This document shows, one piece after another, positions 11,337-23,512 of a stretch of DNA of 64,000 nt. A program made the position numbers and the translations under genes. Origin of the DNA: Psococerastis gibbosa (Eukaryota > Arthropoda > Insecta > Psocodea > Psocidae); contig OZ020489.1 of assembly GCA_963971405.1 (NCBI GenBank), positions 38,349,047-38,413,046 on the forward strand, written 5' to 3'. The notes beneath the pieces were generated by a model. The model was not told the DNA's origin, ran no database searches, and worked only from the letters and a program-made list of their open reading frames with translations. Each line of letters starts with the position of its first letter. Position 1 is the first letter of the stretch.

Positions 11337-13397
11337 AGCCTACCTACCTCAAGCGCACCCTCAAAAAGCAAAGACTACCTATTGATGTGAAATAAGAAAT
11401 GATTGAAGTTAATAAAAATCTGTCAAAAGATTCATAATAGCTTTATCCGCAGAAATTTATGCAGTTGTAAAGGTTTAAAGGGTTATAAAGGTTTAATTAA
11501 ATTTTTTGTATAGAGAAGGGTGAAAATTTATGTGCATTGATTTTTGATGGTGTTGTGAAGAAGCGGAAGTTTGTTCTCCCAGTTTCATCCAATCGGAAAT
11601 GAATTACGGTATTGAATATTTTGCGATTGAAATTGTATTAAGTTACTTTGAATTCACTTTTTTGTGGAAAGTTCCAATTCATTTTACATCTCTAAACTTT
11701 ACTAAAGTGCCGCGTAACTCTGACAAATTGGAGCTATTACCTATTTAAAAAGAACTTAATTGCGCTGTACTAGTGCAACCGCCATGCAAAATTTAGACAA
11801 TTACAAGATTCGTGTCCCTACTAGGACGATTACTTTTAGTCTTATCCTGGGATTAAAAAATATGTAGCCATGGTGATTTTACAATGTTATTTTAATAACA
11901 ATTATTATACGATAAAAGATATAATTATATAAAAAAATTAAAATAATTTTATTACCGTGAGTAGGCCTATTAAAAATTATAATATTTTTAGTTCTAAGTA
12001 ATAATTATATTATATTTTATATTTAAAGTATTTTCACACGGTTTTTGTACCCATCTGTCTTTCTCAATTCACGACGTTCCGTTTTAAAATCTAATTGGCA
12101 GTGCTTTCCCAACTGGACTGCGTCAGTAGGCTAATCGAGCCACAATTCCAAATTAAAGCGCAGCCTGATTCCTGTGACCTAGCTGTCACACTTGCACTGG
12201 ATGTCTGGATACACCTATATTCACAGTGAGTTAGCCACACAGTTCAAGGTATACCAAGAATTTTGTACCGATGCCAACTCTTTTGTTAATAGTTTATACA
12301 TGCAGGCAGTAGGTGCGATGATTCTGTATGTGCACGAAGCCAGCTTGAGCGTACTTGTGTGCCCACGGAATATAAGCTGCAATACCAAAACGTTTTGCAC
12401 TGTAACTGTGTTGTAGTTTTGTTTACATATTATTAATAAAGGTGGGGGTTGTTCGGGAAGACATTAATGACTGAGCCGGTTAATATTACCTCGTCTATCA
12501 TTAAGAACTATACTATAAGTCTACTCAAAGGTACAGTTTAAAAAATAATGTTAGTGCGACGAACTAGTAAATAATCTACTACAGTAAATTGTGAGGTGAT
12601 CCCAACGCGCCTTTTTGACACCGGTTTAGTAAAATTTTTAATGTTGTTTTGATAAATACACGCATTATTATTATTTATTATTATAAAAAGTCATTTCGAT
12701 ATTTTTCTGTGGGGCGTGGCATGACATTGGTGAAAATTCCCAAAATATCTGGGGGGGGGGGGCTTTAGGACCCCAAGACTTTGATTCATTACTCATTCAC
12801 GTCTGAAGAATGCCTAGTACGACTTTTTCATTGATTTAATTTTATTAAATAATTAATATTAAGGGTGTCCCCCAGGACCCCCTATTTACGACAATGGGGC
12901 AAGATGATAATTAGGTAGATTGGTACTTAAAACTTACCTATTTTGAACGGGGTTCTGGGTCAATTTTGGACCGACCTTTTACTAAGGAACTGCTGGTTGA
13001 AGTATTTCTCAATTTCTCCATACGCTTCAACGCTATAATGATCTTAAATTTTATCAAAATATCTGTTGCACATGTTTCAGCTGCTAGGAATCTACTAATC
13101 ACAGCACTACTGTTGTATTACAATAGTTCTACAAATAGGTAACAGAAAAACGACAGGTGAAGACGCGTTATGTACCACAACAGAAAAACTGTAGTGGGAG
13201 AGCGAAAGAAGATGTGATCTTGAAGTAGAACGACTCCAGTATGCTTGTGTTACGTGTCAAGGACGGAGGAATAAGTGAAACGTGACAATATATTGTAATT
13301 TTTATTTATTCTGTTATACAGAGAGAAGAATGGTAGAAGCGTAGCAGCAAAGCTCCCTCGCCCACCACCCTGGATCCCGACCCGAGTTCCGCCAGCA
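11337..13397. other. No recognisable gene
   Basis: AT-rich sequence with short chance frames only. An isolated G-run near 12750 resembles hAT MITE interiors, but ends were not found. Confidence 0.5.
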
Positions 13398-13985
13398 AAA
13401 TAACTATCACTGAACCGCCTATGGTCTATGACGGTGCAGGGTTGCTCAATATCGCCGAAGAGGGCTGGCCTGGCGACGAGGCAGCATGGGAGGACCTGCC
13501 CTCTGAGGATACCTACGAGCACCAACTCAATTCTGTACTTGAAGGTAAGGACGATCGTAGGCTAACATTAAGGACAGACCCGTGTTTGGTCGGAAAAATA
13601 ACCATCACTGAAGAGAGTCTATGACGGTGCAGGGTTGCTGGATATCGCCGAAGTGGGCTGGTCTGGTGACGAGGCAGCCTAAGAGGACCTGCCCTCTTAG
13701 GATACCTACGAGCACCAACTCAATTCTGTACATGAAGGTAAGGACGATCGTAGGCTAACAATGAGGACAGACCCGTGTTTGGGCAGGAAAATAACTATCA
13801 GTGAAGAGGGTCTATGACGGTGCAGGGTTGCTCGATATCGCCGAAGAGGGCTGGCCTGGCGACGAGGCAGCCTAGGAGAACCTGCCCTCTGAGGATGCCT
13901 ACGAGCACCAACTCAATTCTGTACTTGAAGGTAAGGACGATCGTAGGCTAACATTAAGGACAGACCCGTGTTTGGTCAGAAAAAT
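13398..13985 (+). repeat. 193-bp tandem repeat with a coding-like unit
   Basis: Three units; TCTATGACGG starts at 13425, 13618 and 13811. The first unit is open, reading KITITEPPMVYDGAGLLNIA then EEGWPGDEAAWEDLPSEDTY, an acidic stretch. Units two and three carry in-frame stops. GAAGGTAAGG in each unit looks like a splice donor. It may be an amplified exon of an unknown gene, now decayed. No family was recognised. Confidence 0.8.
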
Positions 13986-14129
13986 GTCAGGGGGTCACGA
14001 CAATTGACATTGACATAATCAATTAGGTAGAGTTCGTCGTAGTGACCCGAATTTATTAATACGCACCGCTTCAAGTGTCCCAACATTTTGCTTTCCTATT
14101 TATAAGTAGGAAAATATAAGGAAACCTTT

Positions 14130-14715
14130 GTGATGATAAAAGCATTCGATTCCGAGATTTTAAGGGATTTACACGTTTTGAGGTACCAGGAACCAAAAAA
14201 AGTGGTTTTTACGAAATATCTGTCCGTCTGTCTCTCTGCCTGTCTGTTAATCGATTTGCGGGTAAACTACTCAGTGGATTTTAATAAAATTTGGCATGTG
14301 TGTTCACAAAAATCATACCTCAGGTTCACTTTTTTACATTTTGGGCTTACTCAATTTTGGGAAGTTTTACCCTCCAAAAACTCCAAAAAAACGTCTTAAC
14401 AAATTATTTCTCAAAAACGAATCCAACGATTCCTGTTAAATTCATATATGTTGTAGTTGTTATTAATGGAAACAAAATCCAATAGGTCGCTTGCCCCTTG
14501 ACAGTTTGCTTTTGGAGGTAAAAAAAATAAAAAATACTAAAATATTTTTTTGCGGAACCTTTCTATTAATTCACTCTTTTGTGATAGGGGATGTAGAGGA
14601 ATCCGAAATTTAACCATTGGAAAGTTATTTTTATGGAATTACTCATATTATCTATATTAATTCTTACAGATAAATAGGAAAACATGTTTGAGTAAATTCG
14701 GGCCGGTTCTTTTTA
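14130..14715 (+). repeat. Dispersed repeat IV, copy 1
   Basis: Shares TTCGATTCCGAGATTT, TTTACACGTTTTGAGGT, GTGGTTTTTACGAAAT and a run of CTGTC repeats with 51295-52040 on the other strand. The far end, GAGTAAATTCGGGCCGGTTC, matches 51300 and the first 30 bases of the window. Probably a non-autonomous transposon; no coding capacity was seen. Confidence 0.75.
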
Positions 14716-15289
14716 AACGTCGAGCGATGTTGTATAATGTGTGTATGTATATACTATAATAATACATAGTGATTTTTATTCCGGAAGCTTACAAGCTTAC
14801 AACCGGATTCTTTACTACTCTCTTTCATTAATGGCATCGTCATCATCATTATCATCATTAATCAATCAAATGCGAAGTGCCACGTTGATGAAGCTGATGA
14901 AAAAGCTTGTTAAGTTTTCGATATCCGGTCATATTCCCCAATGGGCCAGCTCCAATGCTTCTCCTACCCGACGCGTCACTTTCAGATTAATTAGGGGAAA
15001 AGTAATTTATGACATAACACTATGGGAAATTAAGCTTTCTAGGGACGATATCCGTCATCAGATGGCAGTCTATCCCTTTTAAAGATGGCGAAGCAGTGAG
15101 TGATTGAGGTAGTGTATTTGTCCAACAGTTTGCCTCAGAGAGACTTAAGTTTGAGTATTGCTTTCGACCTATACAACTTTTTCCGGCTTTCACTTCCAAA
15201 TTTGTTCAGTGTGAAGATTTATCTGCTTGATCAATGTACTGTATTATTGGAATTAAATGTGATGTTTTCCCAATCGTTCTATATTTTAT

Positions 15290-15535
15290 GGATGGATGAC
15301 CCCAGCTATGGAGAATCAGTGCATTTGGAATGAGAATATACACATTTATGTTGCGCATATCTTGGAGAGATCATGCCCCTAATGCTGAAGTCCTGAGACA
15401 CATGGATACGGAAGCCGAGTTGCTTAAGAACAGACTTCAGTCATGTGATGAGGAACGAAAAATATCGCTTTTTGCATGTCATAATTCAAGCGAAAATAGA
15501 TCTGAAAGAATACTTCTAATCGTTTCAACATAATA
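15290..15535 (+). pseudogene. LINE reverse transcriptase 3' fragment
   Basis: Encodes MLRISWRDHAPNAEVLRHMD, the 'yRrmLrIsW.d...N.evl.r' segment downstream of LINE reverse transcriptases, then decays. It is related to the minus-strand fragments at 28660-28920 and 48372-48560. Confidence 0.7.
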
Positions 15536-15671
15536 GGCTAAGGAGCAACGGTTGCTACTAACAAGAGTACTGGTGTAGGACATCTATATGACCAGCCCTT
15601 AAAAAAATGTACGAGACGGTCCCAAAATTCAATAAATTATTTTGGCGCGCTCGGGTGTTTATCTCTCATAT

Positions 15672-16170
15672 TTAGAGCTCTAATGGCAGCCACAAATTTC
15701 ACCGCAGACTGCTCATCTAAGAAAGTAATTAAAATATTGAAGGTAACAAACAAGATAACTAAAAGCCGGGTTTATTCTCTCGAACCTTTTAATTTCGTTC
15801 TCAGTGAAGATATTGTAACCGTATATATAAACACTCAGCAAAAGTGCCTTCTCGTCTCATTCCTTTGCACTGTAATTTTTATTATTTATTATTATCGGAC
15901 TTGAATGTCCCATCTCTGATATATGGACTACTAGAACTCTAATGGTGGCCACAAATTTCACCCCAGACTGCTCATCTAGGAAAGTAATTAAAATGTTAAA
16001 GGTAACAAACAAGAGAACTAAGAGAAGGTTTTTTCTCTAGAACCTTTTAATTTCGTTCTCAGCAAAGATAACTGTATTAACCACTCAGCGATATAGAGCC
16101 CTACCGTCATTATTACTGCACTTTTTGTTATTAGTTATTATCGCAGTCGAATGTCCAATCTCTCTTATAT
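15672..16170 (+). repeat. Tandem pair of a 250-bp dispersed repeat
   Basis: Two direct copies (15672 and 15932 onward) share GCCACAAATTTCACC, GACTGCTCATCTA, GAAAGTAATTAAAAT, CTTTTAATTTCGTTCTCAG and a following ACTCAGC. A third copy is at 27575-27775. The short open frame in each is not conserved through stops, so coding function is unlikely. Confidence 0.75.
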
Positions 16171-16287
16171 AGAACTTTAGTAGTTTGCTACTTTCCTCTA
16201 TCAGACCGACTGCGGCCTATCAGCTCGGATCTCGGATTCTACTGTGGCATCATCTGACTTCGACCGATCGTCTTCTTCTACTTGCAG

Positions 16288-16538
16288 GTTTAGACTGCCA
16301 CTCCCTCGCGGTCGCGGGATGCAGCAGGTCCGGTAGTTTCCACAGCGGTGGATCGCCCACCCCGTACGATTGGGTCCGCCGCCGGTCCCGGCATGGCTCC
16401 GACGGGTCCCGGCCCGGGTCGGACGGCTGGAGTCCGAGCTGCCGGAATAGCTTGTCCACAACGACGTCGCAGTCCGACGCGCGCGGCCGACGCCCATCGT
16501 ACTCGTGTTCGCCCTTCCAGCATCGAAGACACTACGCG
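16288..16538 (+). CDS. Possible internal exon, GC-rich, Ser/Arg-rich product
   Basis: A GC- and CpG-rich island in AT-rich surroundings. It is bounded by a strong acceptor (TCTTCTTCTACTTGCAG) and a GTGAGA donor. Only one of three frames is open between them; it enters after two bases, has 83 codons, and reads with many Ser, Arg and Gly, such as RRRSRHGSDGSRPGSDGWSP. No domain was recognised and no neighbouring exon was found. It could equally be an unrelated GC-rich segment, and minus-strand frames are also open because of the composition. Confidence 0.3.
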
Positions 16539-16599
16539 GTGAGAAGAAAAACAGGACCGAATCTAAGGTACGTTAATAAGATCTATTTATAGTACAAAT

Positions 16600-17435
16600 A
16601 TTAAAAACTTTCGGGTAGTTAAATACATAGTCCTCTATGATACGGATTTAATATCAGCAAGTAGTCGTGTTTTTCTTCGATTTCAATTTTGTAGACATAT
16701 ATTGCCCGTTTAGTTTTTGGTCTTGTTTGGGAATAATTACAAGGATTCATAGCTTTTAATTGCTGGTCAGAAAGCAGTCAGCTTGTCAGTTTATAACTCA
16801 AAAGCGGTTGGGCCAAACGTACTATGAATTTTTAGGACTTCTTCGTTATCATATATCTATACAGCAGTGCTGCATTCCACATTTCTACTACACAATTCTA
16901 AACAGATTAGCTCATGAAATTAAGTAGCGGGAATTGGGAGTTACCCAAAATTAAGGTTTGTAATAGTTTTTGGGTTGGGACAAGGTGAAGGCTATTAAAA
17001 TATTGTAATCGTATATTGACAGTTTAAATAAAGAACACCCTTTGACAAATTTGCTTCGAATTTATTGTAATTTAGGCATTAAAAAAGTTTTTCCCTTTTT
17101 TTTTAATACGGCACCCTTGCGCCTCACAAATCTTTATAATGTCCTTTAAATAATTGTTACTCATGTCATCATATTTTATACGTAATGGGACCTATGTTGA
17201 TACATTGCATTTGTAACTTAGGATTTTGTTGAAAAAAAGATCGTGTTCTGTGCTTTTTTTACACATAAGGCACCGGTATTAGTTTTTTTTTGTATTTATG
17301 TATATTTATATATTTTTTCGTATCATGACAGCAAAATAACACAAGAAAAGCAAGCACCCCAGGAAATATCTAGTCAGATACACTAAGCCAGACTATAGCT
17401 TTTAACAAAAAGCCAAAGATATTCAAATCTAATAA
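16600..17435. other. No recognisable gene
   Basis: AT-rich sequence without long frames or clear repeats. Confidence 0.5.
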
Positions 17436-17439
17436 CATC

Positions 17440-17935
17440 GACCCAGATAAAAGAAAAATCCTTCTCAAAACTCTACTGAGGAGTCTGTTCTTGTACGGAA
17501 GTGAAAAATGGTCCATTTATAAACAGAACAAAAAGAAAGCTGGAAGCCTTTGAGATGAGGTGCTATAGAAGTATCTTGAAAATATCAATATAATAACCGG
17601 CAACAATGACGTGCTCCTTAGAATAGACGACGAGAGATCTAGTATTGCCGCCATTTCAATAAGAAGAGACAAATGAGACGTTCTGAGACATGAAGGACTT
17701 CTCAAGAACATCATTGAGGGTATGGTCGAAGGCACCAATTCAAGAGGATGACGGAGGAAGGAGTACCTAGATGATGTGTCATGAAGGGCCTTAGAATGTG
17801 ACACCTACCTTGTACTAAAAAGGACTTATTACTTACTTACTTATTACTTACTAAAAAGGACCGCACAAGATAGACTAGAGTGGAGGAGGAAACTGAAACC
17901 TTCGCAGCAAATCAATGGAAAAAATGGAACTCTAG
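17440..17935 (+). pseudogene. LINE reverse transcriptase 3' fragment
   Basis: Decayed frames encode LFLYGSEKWS, LEAFEMRCYRSILKI, RHEGLLKNIIEGMVEGTNSR and RRKEYLDDV, the tail of a LINE reverse transcriptase. A short TTAC tandem tract near 17825 interrupts it. It is closest to the copy at 30040-30290. Several stops and shifts make it inactive. Confidence 0.8.
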
Positions 17936-18404
17936 AAGAAGAAGTTTTTATTTAAGTTATTTATTACCTATCACTTGTTGTAGGTTTAGATTCATTAGTG
18001 GGATTCCAACTGTAATATTTTTAGTGTTGGTATAGTGGATACGCATGTATAGTACCAGGATTTACATAATTTTTATGAAATTGTACATATGGTTTCGATT
18101 GGAAAATTAGCGGGAAAGCTGGCAGCCAATGTTGTAACTCAGAAATTCGTGGCACCTGTGTTTCTGCAGTGGAAGCAGACAATGTGGTGTTATTAAATCT
18201 CCGCGGGGTACAGCTTTATTACATTTCTCAGCATAACTTCCTTTGAACAATCCCTACATTCTTCAAATTACCCACCGACTCTATGATCCTTTATCTCAGT
18301 TTCAGCGGGGTTTAGTGCGCTTGAAACATAATACGGTCTAATCAATCAATATCTCTTTGGAGCTTACCCAGTATAACCTGTTTTTGAGCCTTTAGTGAAA
18401 ACTT

Positions 18405-18660
18405 CTTTAGGCGCACTTTTCATTTCTTCCTAAGGGCTTCTTCTTCGTCAAGTTACAGACGGCTAGCTGATTAGCAGCAACATGTGGCATCGATATCTCC
18501 ACTCGATCCTGGCATGCCCTCTTCAGCTCCACATATGTACTGGTTCCTACATCCTTTATCACTTGCTGCACATGTTCCTCTTTGGGCGTCCAGGTAGGTT
18601 GACGCCTTCTTTGGTTCCTTCTGTGAAGCAACTGACGGGGTTCTCGTGACGTAGCAAATG
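18405..18660 (-). pseudogene. LINE reverse transcriptase 3' fragment
   Basis: Minus-strand frame with HVQQVIKDVGTSTYVELKRA and MPHVAANQLAVC, matching the C terminus and tail of the plus-strand copy at 9410-9700. Confidence 0.75.
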
Positions 18661-19927
18661 TCCGATCCTATTATTAGCTAAAGGCTAAACCTGTGTATAG
18701 AGTCACGCGTAACGCTACACTTGCACCCTTGTACTACGGGTGGGCGCAGTACCTTTTCACTCGTTTTGGCCTGGGGATTAGGTGCGTTACCGGACTTCAA
18801 AATAAATTTTCTTCTTACTCCAAATCGACGTGTATTGTCATCAAAACTGTGACTGATGACTTCTGGTCCGCGGTCAAAGTTCCTAGGTCATTTTCACGGT
18901 CGGCGAAAAAATTAATAATTCACATAAATATTACCTTAAAACCCAGTATATATAAATGGATACCCTAGAAGCCAGGGTAAAATGATGATATTAGTCAGGT
19001 TTATTGAAGTTTCTCAATAAACCAGAAAAAAAATAAACTGTGAGACATTGAAAATCGTCGAACTGCATTAACTCCAGTGTAATTGGGTTATAGTAACTTA
19101 CCTAATTTGAATCAAAAATAAATATTGTCCTGTTTTGGAGCGCATCGTATGTGTCCAGCTGCCATACCCCGTCATCAGCAGGATAGTGAGTAACCCTAGG
19201 GAAGCACAGTTGCAGGGCTCTATCATAATTAAGCCTTAGCCGACATTCAGTAGACACTATTGTTTGACAGTTTGCCCCCTGTGTCTGACGTGACGGATCA
19301 CTACATGAAACCATAGGGGTTGATTTACAGGTCAGCGGTGTTTGGGGAATATCGCTTAATTTTCCAGGAAGTCATAACAGCACAAGTGCAGGAAAATTCT
19401 GCGAATGTTTGCACTGTACCACTAGTCGACCTATATTTCTTTCCCTTCAAACCCACTATAGGATTAATATTTCCCAAGCTTCAGTCAAGTTAATGTAATT
19501 ATCAAAAAACCATTTCATTCTCACTCTGATATATATTTTCGAAATTGACATTTAATTGCTTTCTAGCTAATGGACAAGAGATTGTCCCATGATTCAAGGA
19601 AATGAGTTTTCGCAGATTTCCCGCGGAAAATTTTTCACTTTTATTCTAGCTGGTGACAGTGCTATTAGGGTGAAGAATATTGCTGTCAGTCCGCACAGCG
19701 ATTATTCGCCCCCGCAGTTAATTTTAATATTCTCAACGGACGTCTCTCCATCTTGAAATGAAATATTTTCTTCATTTTCTCGAATAGAGAGATGATGGTT
19801 GTCAAACGCAGCCCATGGTTATTATCTCCCCATTTCGTTTATACATATGTCATGCAGAAGTAGCATTCTTCCATGCAGTCGTTTGCTTGGCGCGACAGGT
19901 ATAGGTCTATGACACAGAGAATGAAAC
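18661..19927. other. No recognisable gene
   Basis: Only short chance frames were seen. A segment at 23580-23625 (TCACTACATGAAA.ATAGGGG and CAGCGGTGT) matches 19295-19345, so an unclassified dispersed repeat is present here. Confidence 0.5.
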
Positions 19928-20050
19928 CTGAAGCCCAATTATGGGCGATTTGGGAATAACCGGGGTTTATTCAATTGTTTTAAACAAATGAGTGGTAAAT
20001 GTGCGGGAAATGGGCACGTTCCTGACTAATCTAATGATAAAACATTTATT
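19928..20050. mobile_element. MITE end of the 31.3-kb family
   Basis: CCTGAAGCCCAATTATGGGC, then AATAACCGGGGTTTATTCAA and TTGTTTTAAACAAATGA, as in the MITE split by the BEL element. The opposite end was not found. Confidence 0.55.
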
Positions 20051-20386
20051 TCGTGTGATATAAGACGCGTCTACTCAGGAACATGGAGCGATTTCACTGC
20101 TGTTCAACATCCGACATCAATAAACAAGGTGTTTACCCGTATCTAATTGGTAATATCAGTGAAGGTAGCATATGGATAACGCGGTTATTGAATGTACAAC
20201 ATATTCATACCACCCACTTTGCTTTAATACTTCCTCGCTATCGTACTACAATAAGCCTATCACTATATTACCCAAACACCAGTGTCAACATTAACAACAC
20301 ATTGGAAATACCATATAGCATATTTCTTAATAATAAATAGGGATCTATTAAGAAACATTTGGAGGGGAAAATGCCTTACTGCTGCC

Positions 20387-20578
20387 CAGGGACGGATTTG
20401 GCTTTTACGCGGCACTGCCCTTGTCGGGGACATTAATAATTATTGTATGTATAGGGGGGGGGGGGGGTGTTCACTAATAAAACCACTTTTTTTTAATTTT
20501 TATGATCAAAAAATTTTAAAGTACGCGCGCGCGGATATAGGCATTTGCCTCAGTTGCCTACTGGTAAATCCGCCACTG
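20387..20578. mobile_element. hAT-type MITE, 192 bp
   Basis: Ends CAGGGACGGATTTGGC and AAATCCGCCACTG, with a perfect 8-bp duplication CTGCTGCC at 20379-20386 and 20579-20586. A G-run lies inside. Confidence 0.92.
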
Positions 20579-22239
20579 CTGCTGCCTTCTTGTGGAGTTT
20601 CAAACAGTGAACCTCGGGGTTAGGTATTCTAAATTCTATGCTTAATCGAAAAAAATTTACAGAGTAAACAACGTGGTAGTAGTAGTCAGGACGTTCGTGG
20701 TGCTGCATTTTTAAGAAAGTGCCCGAACTGTATTCTAGTGCCACGTTTTTTAAATATTAATTTTTTATTCTGGTTATTCAATCTTTACGTATTTACGGTA
20801 ATTGCTTCTGACATAAAACAGAACACAAAAAATTTAAATATTACAAAATTACTAAACGCGTGTTTAGAGGAAGAGCTGGAGTATGAGTATGGAGTATGCT
20901 GGAGCTGGAATATGCAGGGATTTGCTGCCAACCAATCGTTGAGAGTGAGACCTCCGAAGAAAGTCACCAGGTGCGCCTAAACGATAAACAATAACCACCC
21001 CGGATGCTTATGTTTATAAGCCATTTTTCTTTTCAGCACCTTTAATTGCAATGGATTTGGCCCTGAATTAGGCCGGACCGATTCTAGCTGAGAACCAGAC
21101 CAAAAATACATTGAACATAATAGAAATCGGTCGTGGCCGGACCTGGTCGAACCGAGAAAATCAGTGGATCGGGTCCGTTCGATCCTCCGGACGCTTTCCC
21201 CAAAGTAAAATCCCCCACTAAAGAACATAGGAAACTTCCCTAAATTATCAAACACCAGCTAGGGCAGTACATTACACTACTGAGTACATACTGTTTACTT
21301 AGGTAATTAAATATTAAAAAGAATAGCAAAAAGATGAATTTACCGCTTTATGCTAAGAACAATAAATTTCATTTTTTTTTACCTCCATAAAGCAGAATAA
21401 GACAAAAGTAAAAAAAAATACGGTTATCTACGGTTACAGCAGCTGAAATTTCGCAGGAAAGGATTAAGATTATAGAAAGGGTCACAACGGAAGGACGAGC
21501 GGAAAGTTTCGCTGACTTAGCACTTCCCCCCCCCCCCCACTCCTCCGAGCATTTTATGACGTTATCAAACCAACCTGAGGCTGACCTCGCAAACGTTAAT
21601 GATCTTAGAGTCCCACGAGAGGTTCTGTATCCGAAATTACTTCAAAATTTTCAGCAGCAATTAAGCAGTGAAGTTTAAATGGGAATCTGTTTTTTGCAAG
21701 TTATTTCTTTAAGTTAGTTTTTTTTAACGGTAGATATTTTTTTTTGCAGCCGTAGTACGTACTATAAACGGATAACTTATAGTGTAAATAATGCAATACA
21801 ATTGTTTTTTTATATTATATTAAATGGAAACAAACAGGTTTGGTAATTTGTAAGGTAAAATTAGTGTCTTTACCGCTTGCCCTACCAAAAACCTAGGTGT
21901 CAGAATGTGCAAATTACTTGTGGATCTGAGGTTTGTGAGACGGTTGTTGAGTAGCTACGCTACGGGGACGAATGATACCTGAATAGTGAAGCAAAAAAGC
22001 TGAAGACTTCAGGGGTTGACACAGCTGCCTGAGCTATGGAGAGGTGTAACAGATGGACATAATGTGAAATCTGGTTACAATAAGCCAAAGGCTGCAGTAT
22101 GGGCTACCAAAAATCCTACCTTTTGACCTGAAATTAAAAAAAAACTGTCGGCAGACAAATGGAAATTTCATGTGGTTTCGTTTTTTTTTTACACCGGAAA
22201 ATGCCAAAAAAGCTCAAAGGACGCATCAATAAGCAAGTT
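20579..22239. other. No recognisable gene
   Basis: Short frames only. A C-run at 21528 is of the kind seen in the hAT MITEs, but no ends were found. Confidence 0.5.
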
Positions 22240-22850
22240 GTTTGCTCGTGTTTGCTGTATGGGTCTGAGTACTGGGCTTTACGAAAGTGTGAGGAAAATA
22301 TGATCAACGCAGCAGAAATGTGAATGCTAAGAAGATCCTGCGGTGTAACGCTTAGAGACCATTGTACAAACCAAGGCAAGAGATAAGAACCCGTGACGTA
22401 CAAGAGAAACTAAGAAAGAAGAGGCTGACCTGGTGGGGACACCGTACTACGTAAAGGCGAAAACCTCCTAGTCAAAGGAGTAATGAACCGGGAGATACAA
22501 GGAAGAAGACCGCCCGGGAGGCCGAAAGTTACACGGGTAAGAAAGATCGCCGGAGATATAAGACGGTTGGGGCTCTTAACCGAGGACACACAGGACAGGA
22601 CTGTGTGAAAACGCTGCTATCGTGCCGCCGACCTTTCAGGAGGACAAGGCATGGACGGATTCAGGGGGGGGGGGGCAGTTGGGGTAGCTGTCCCCTCCGT
22701 ATTTAGTAAATGTATTGTCAGTTAATTTATCACGCTCTAATTTAATCGATACTACACATGTTTTTCATATTTTGACTCATAACTACCCCTTCCAAAAAAA
22801 TGGGCTGGATCTGTCCCTGGGATAAGGCGCAGTAAAAGTAAAAGGAAATA
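22240..22850 (+). pseudogene. LINE reverse transcriptase 3' fragment, interrupted by a MITE
   Basis: Encodes LLYGSEYWALRKCEENMINA, then 'MLRRSCGVTLRDH' and RIRDVQEKLRKKRLTWWGH across stops. This is the 'LYG.E.W.l ... lRri.GvtlrD' and 'l.W.GHv' region of RTE/CR1-like elements. A second copy of the same tail is at 54245-54570. The last bases (GGCGCAGTAAAAGTA) resume after the MITE at 22650-22819. Confidence 0.85.
22650..22819. mobile_element. hAT-type MITE inside a LINE fragment, 170 bp
   Basis: Ends CATGGACGGATTCAGG and CTGGATCTGTCCCTG, with duplication GGACAAGG / GGATAAGG (seven of eight). The uninterrupted LINE sequence at 54555 reads GAGGATAAGGCGCAGTAAAA, confirming the empty site. Confidence 0.9.
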
Positions 22851-22888
22851 GGCCTACACCTTTAGAGCCTTTCCTCATCGATTGTTAC

Positions 22889-23511
22889 TTAGGTCGGGTT
22901 TCCACCTACCTCTCATTGCAGAATGCGAAGACATTGACCTGGTAGTCAGGACATGTAGAGTAGTGATACGGACTCCAACTTTCACCCGAAATGTTGTTGG
23001 TTCGAGTCCTACACTTGCTACATTTTCAGGCCATGCTTCGGAGGGCATGTAAAGCAGGCGGTCGCGGGCCTTCCTAGTTGAGTGTAAGAGAGGGCTTTAT
23101 AGCCCTAACTCCGCTAGGTTGGCTTAGTAATAGAACAAAAGTCCTTATTTATTTATTTATTTATTTAGCAGACATTCAAGACTTAGGTGGGTATTCCACC
23201 GACCTCTCATTGCAGAATGCAAATGGCATTGACGGAAATGTTTGTTTTACTCTATGCCATGGTTAAAATTGATCAATGATCATAGAGTAAAATCTCAAAC
23301 AAACAAACTAAAATTAAAAAATGGCGTCATGGGATATGTTAAGTACAAACATTTTAATAGATTTCTATAAAAAGAAAAATTCAAATTTCCGCCAATGTCA
23401 TTTGCATTCTGCAATGAGAGGTCGGTGGAATACCCGCCTAAGTCTTGAATGTCGCTACCACGTCAATGTCTTTGCATTCTGCAATGAGAGGTCGGTGGAA
23501 ACCCCGCCTTA
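22889..23511. mobile_element. TTA-flanked long-TIR MITE containing a SINE
   Basis: Inverted arms share GGGTTTCCACCGACCTCTCA, TTGCAGAATGCAAA and ACATTCAAGACTTAGG. The core GATCAATGATCATAGAGTAA and AATGGCGTCATGGGATATGT is shared with elements at 47397, 50383, 58962 and 61280. A tRNA-derived SINE lies in the left arm. Confidence 0.8.
22945..23168 (+). mobile_element. tRNA-derived SINE, complete copy
   Basis: The head has a pol III A-box-like TAGAGTAGTGATACGG, then TTTCACCCGAAA resembling a tRNA-Glu anticodon arm. The B box GGTTCGAGTCC is at 22999-23009. The body (GGCCATGCTTCGGAGGGCAT, GTAAAGCAGGCGGTC) leads to a TTATTTATTTATT tail. Other copies are at 25590, 40840, 41160, 49765 and 59790. Confidence 0.9.
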
Positions 23512-23512
23512 A

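Noticed and set aside
14741-15082. 113-codon plus-strand frame
   Set aside because: Ser-rich and without recognisable similarity. It lies between repeat IV and a LINE fragment and may be decayed LINE sequence at most.
16201-16532. Several minus-strand frames rich in Arg, Pro and Gly
   Set aside because: Open in all frames because of high GC content. The plus-strand candidate exon has better splice signals.
22945-23010. tRNA-like segment with A and B boxes
   Set aside because: It is the head of a SINE with no acceptor stem and a repeat body attached, so it is not a tRNA gene.
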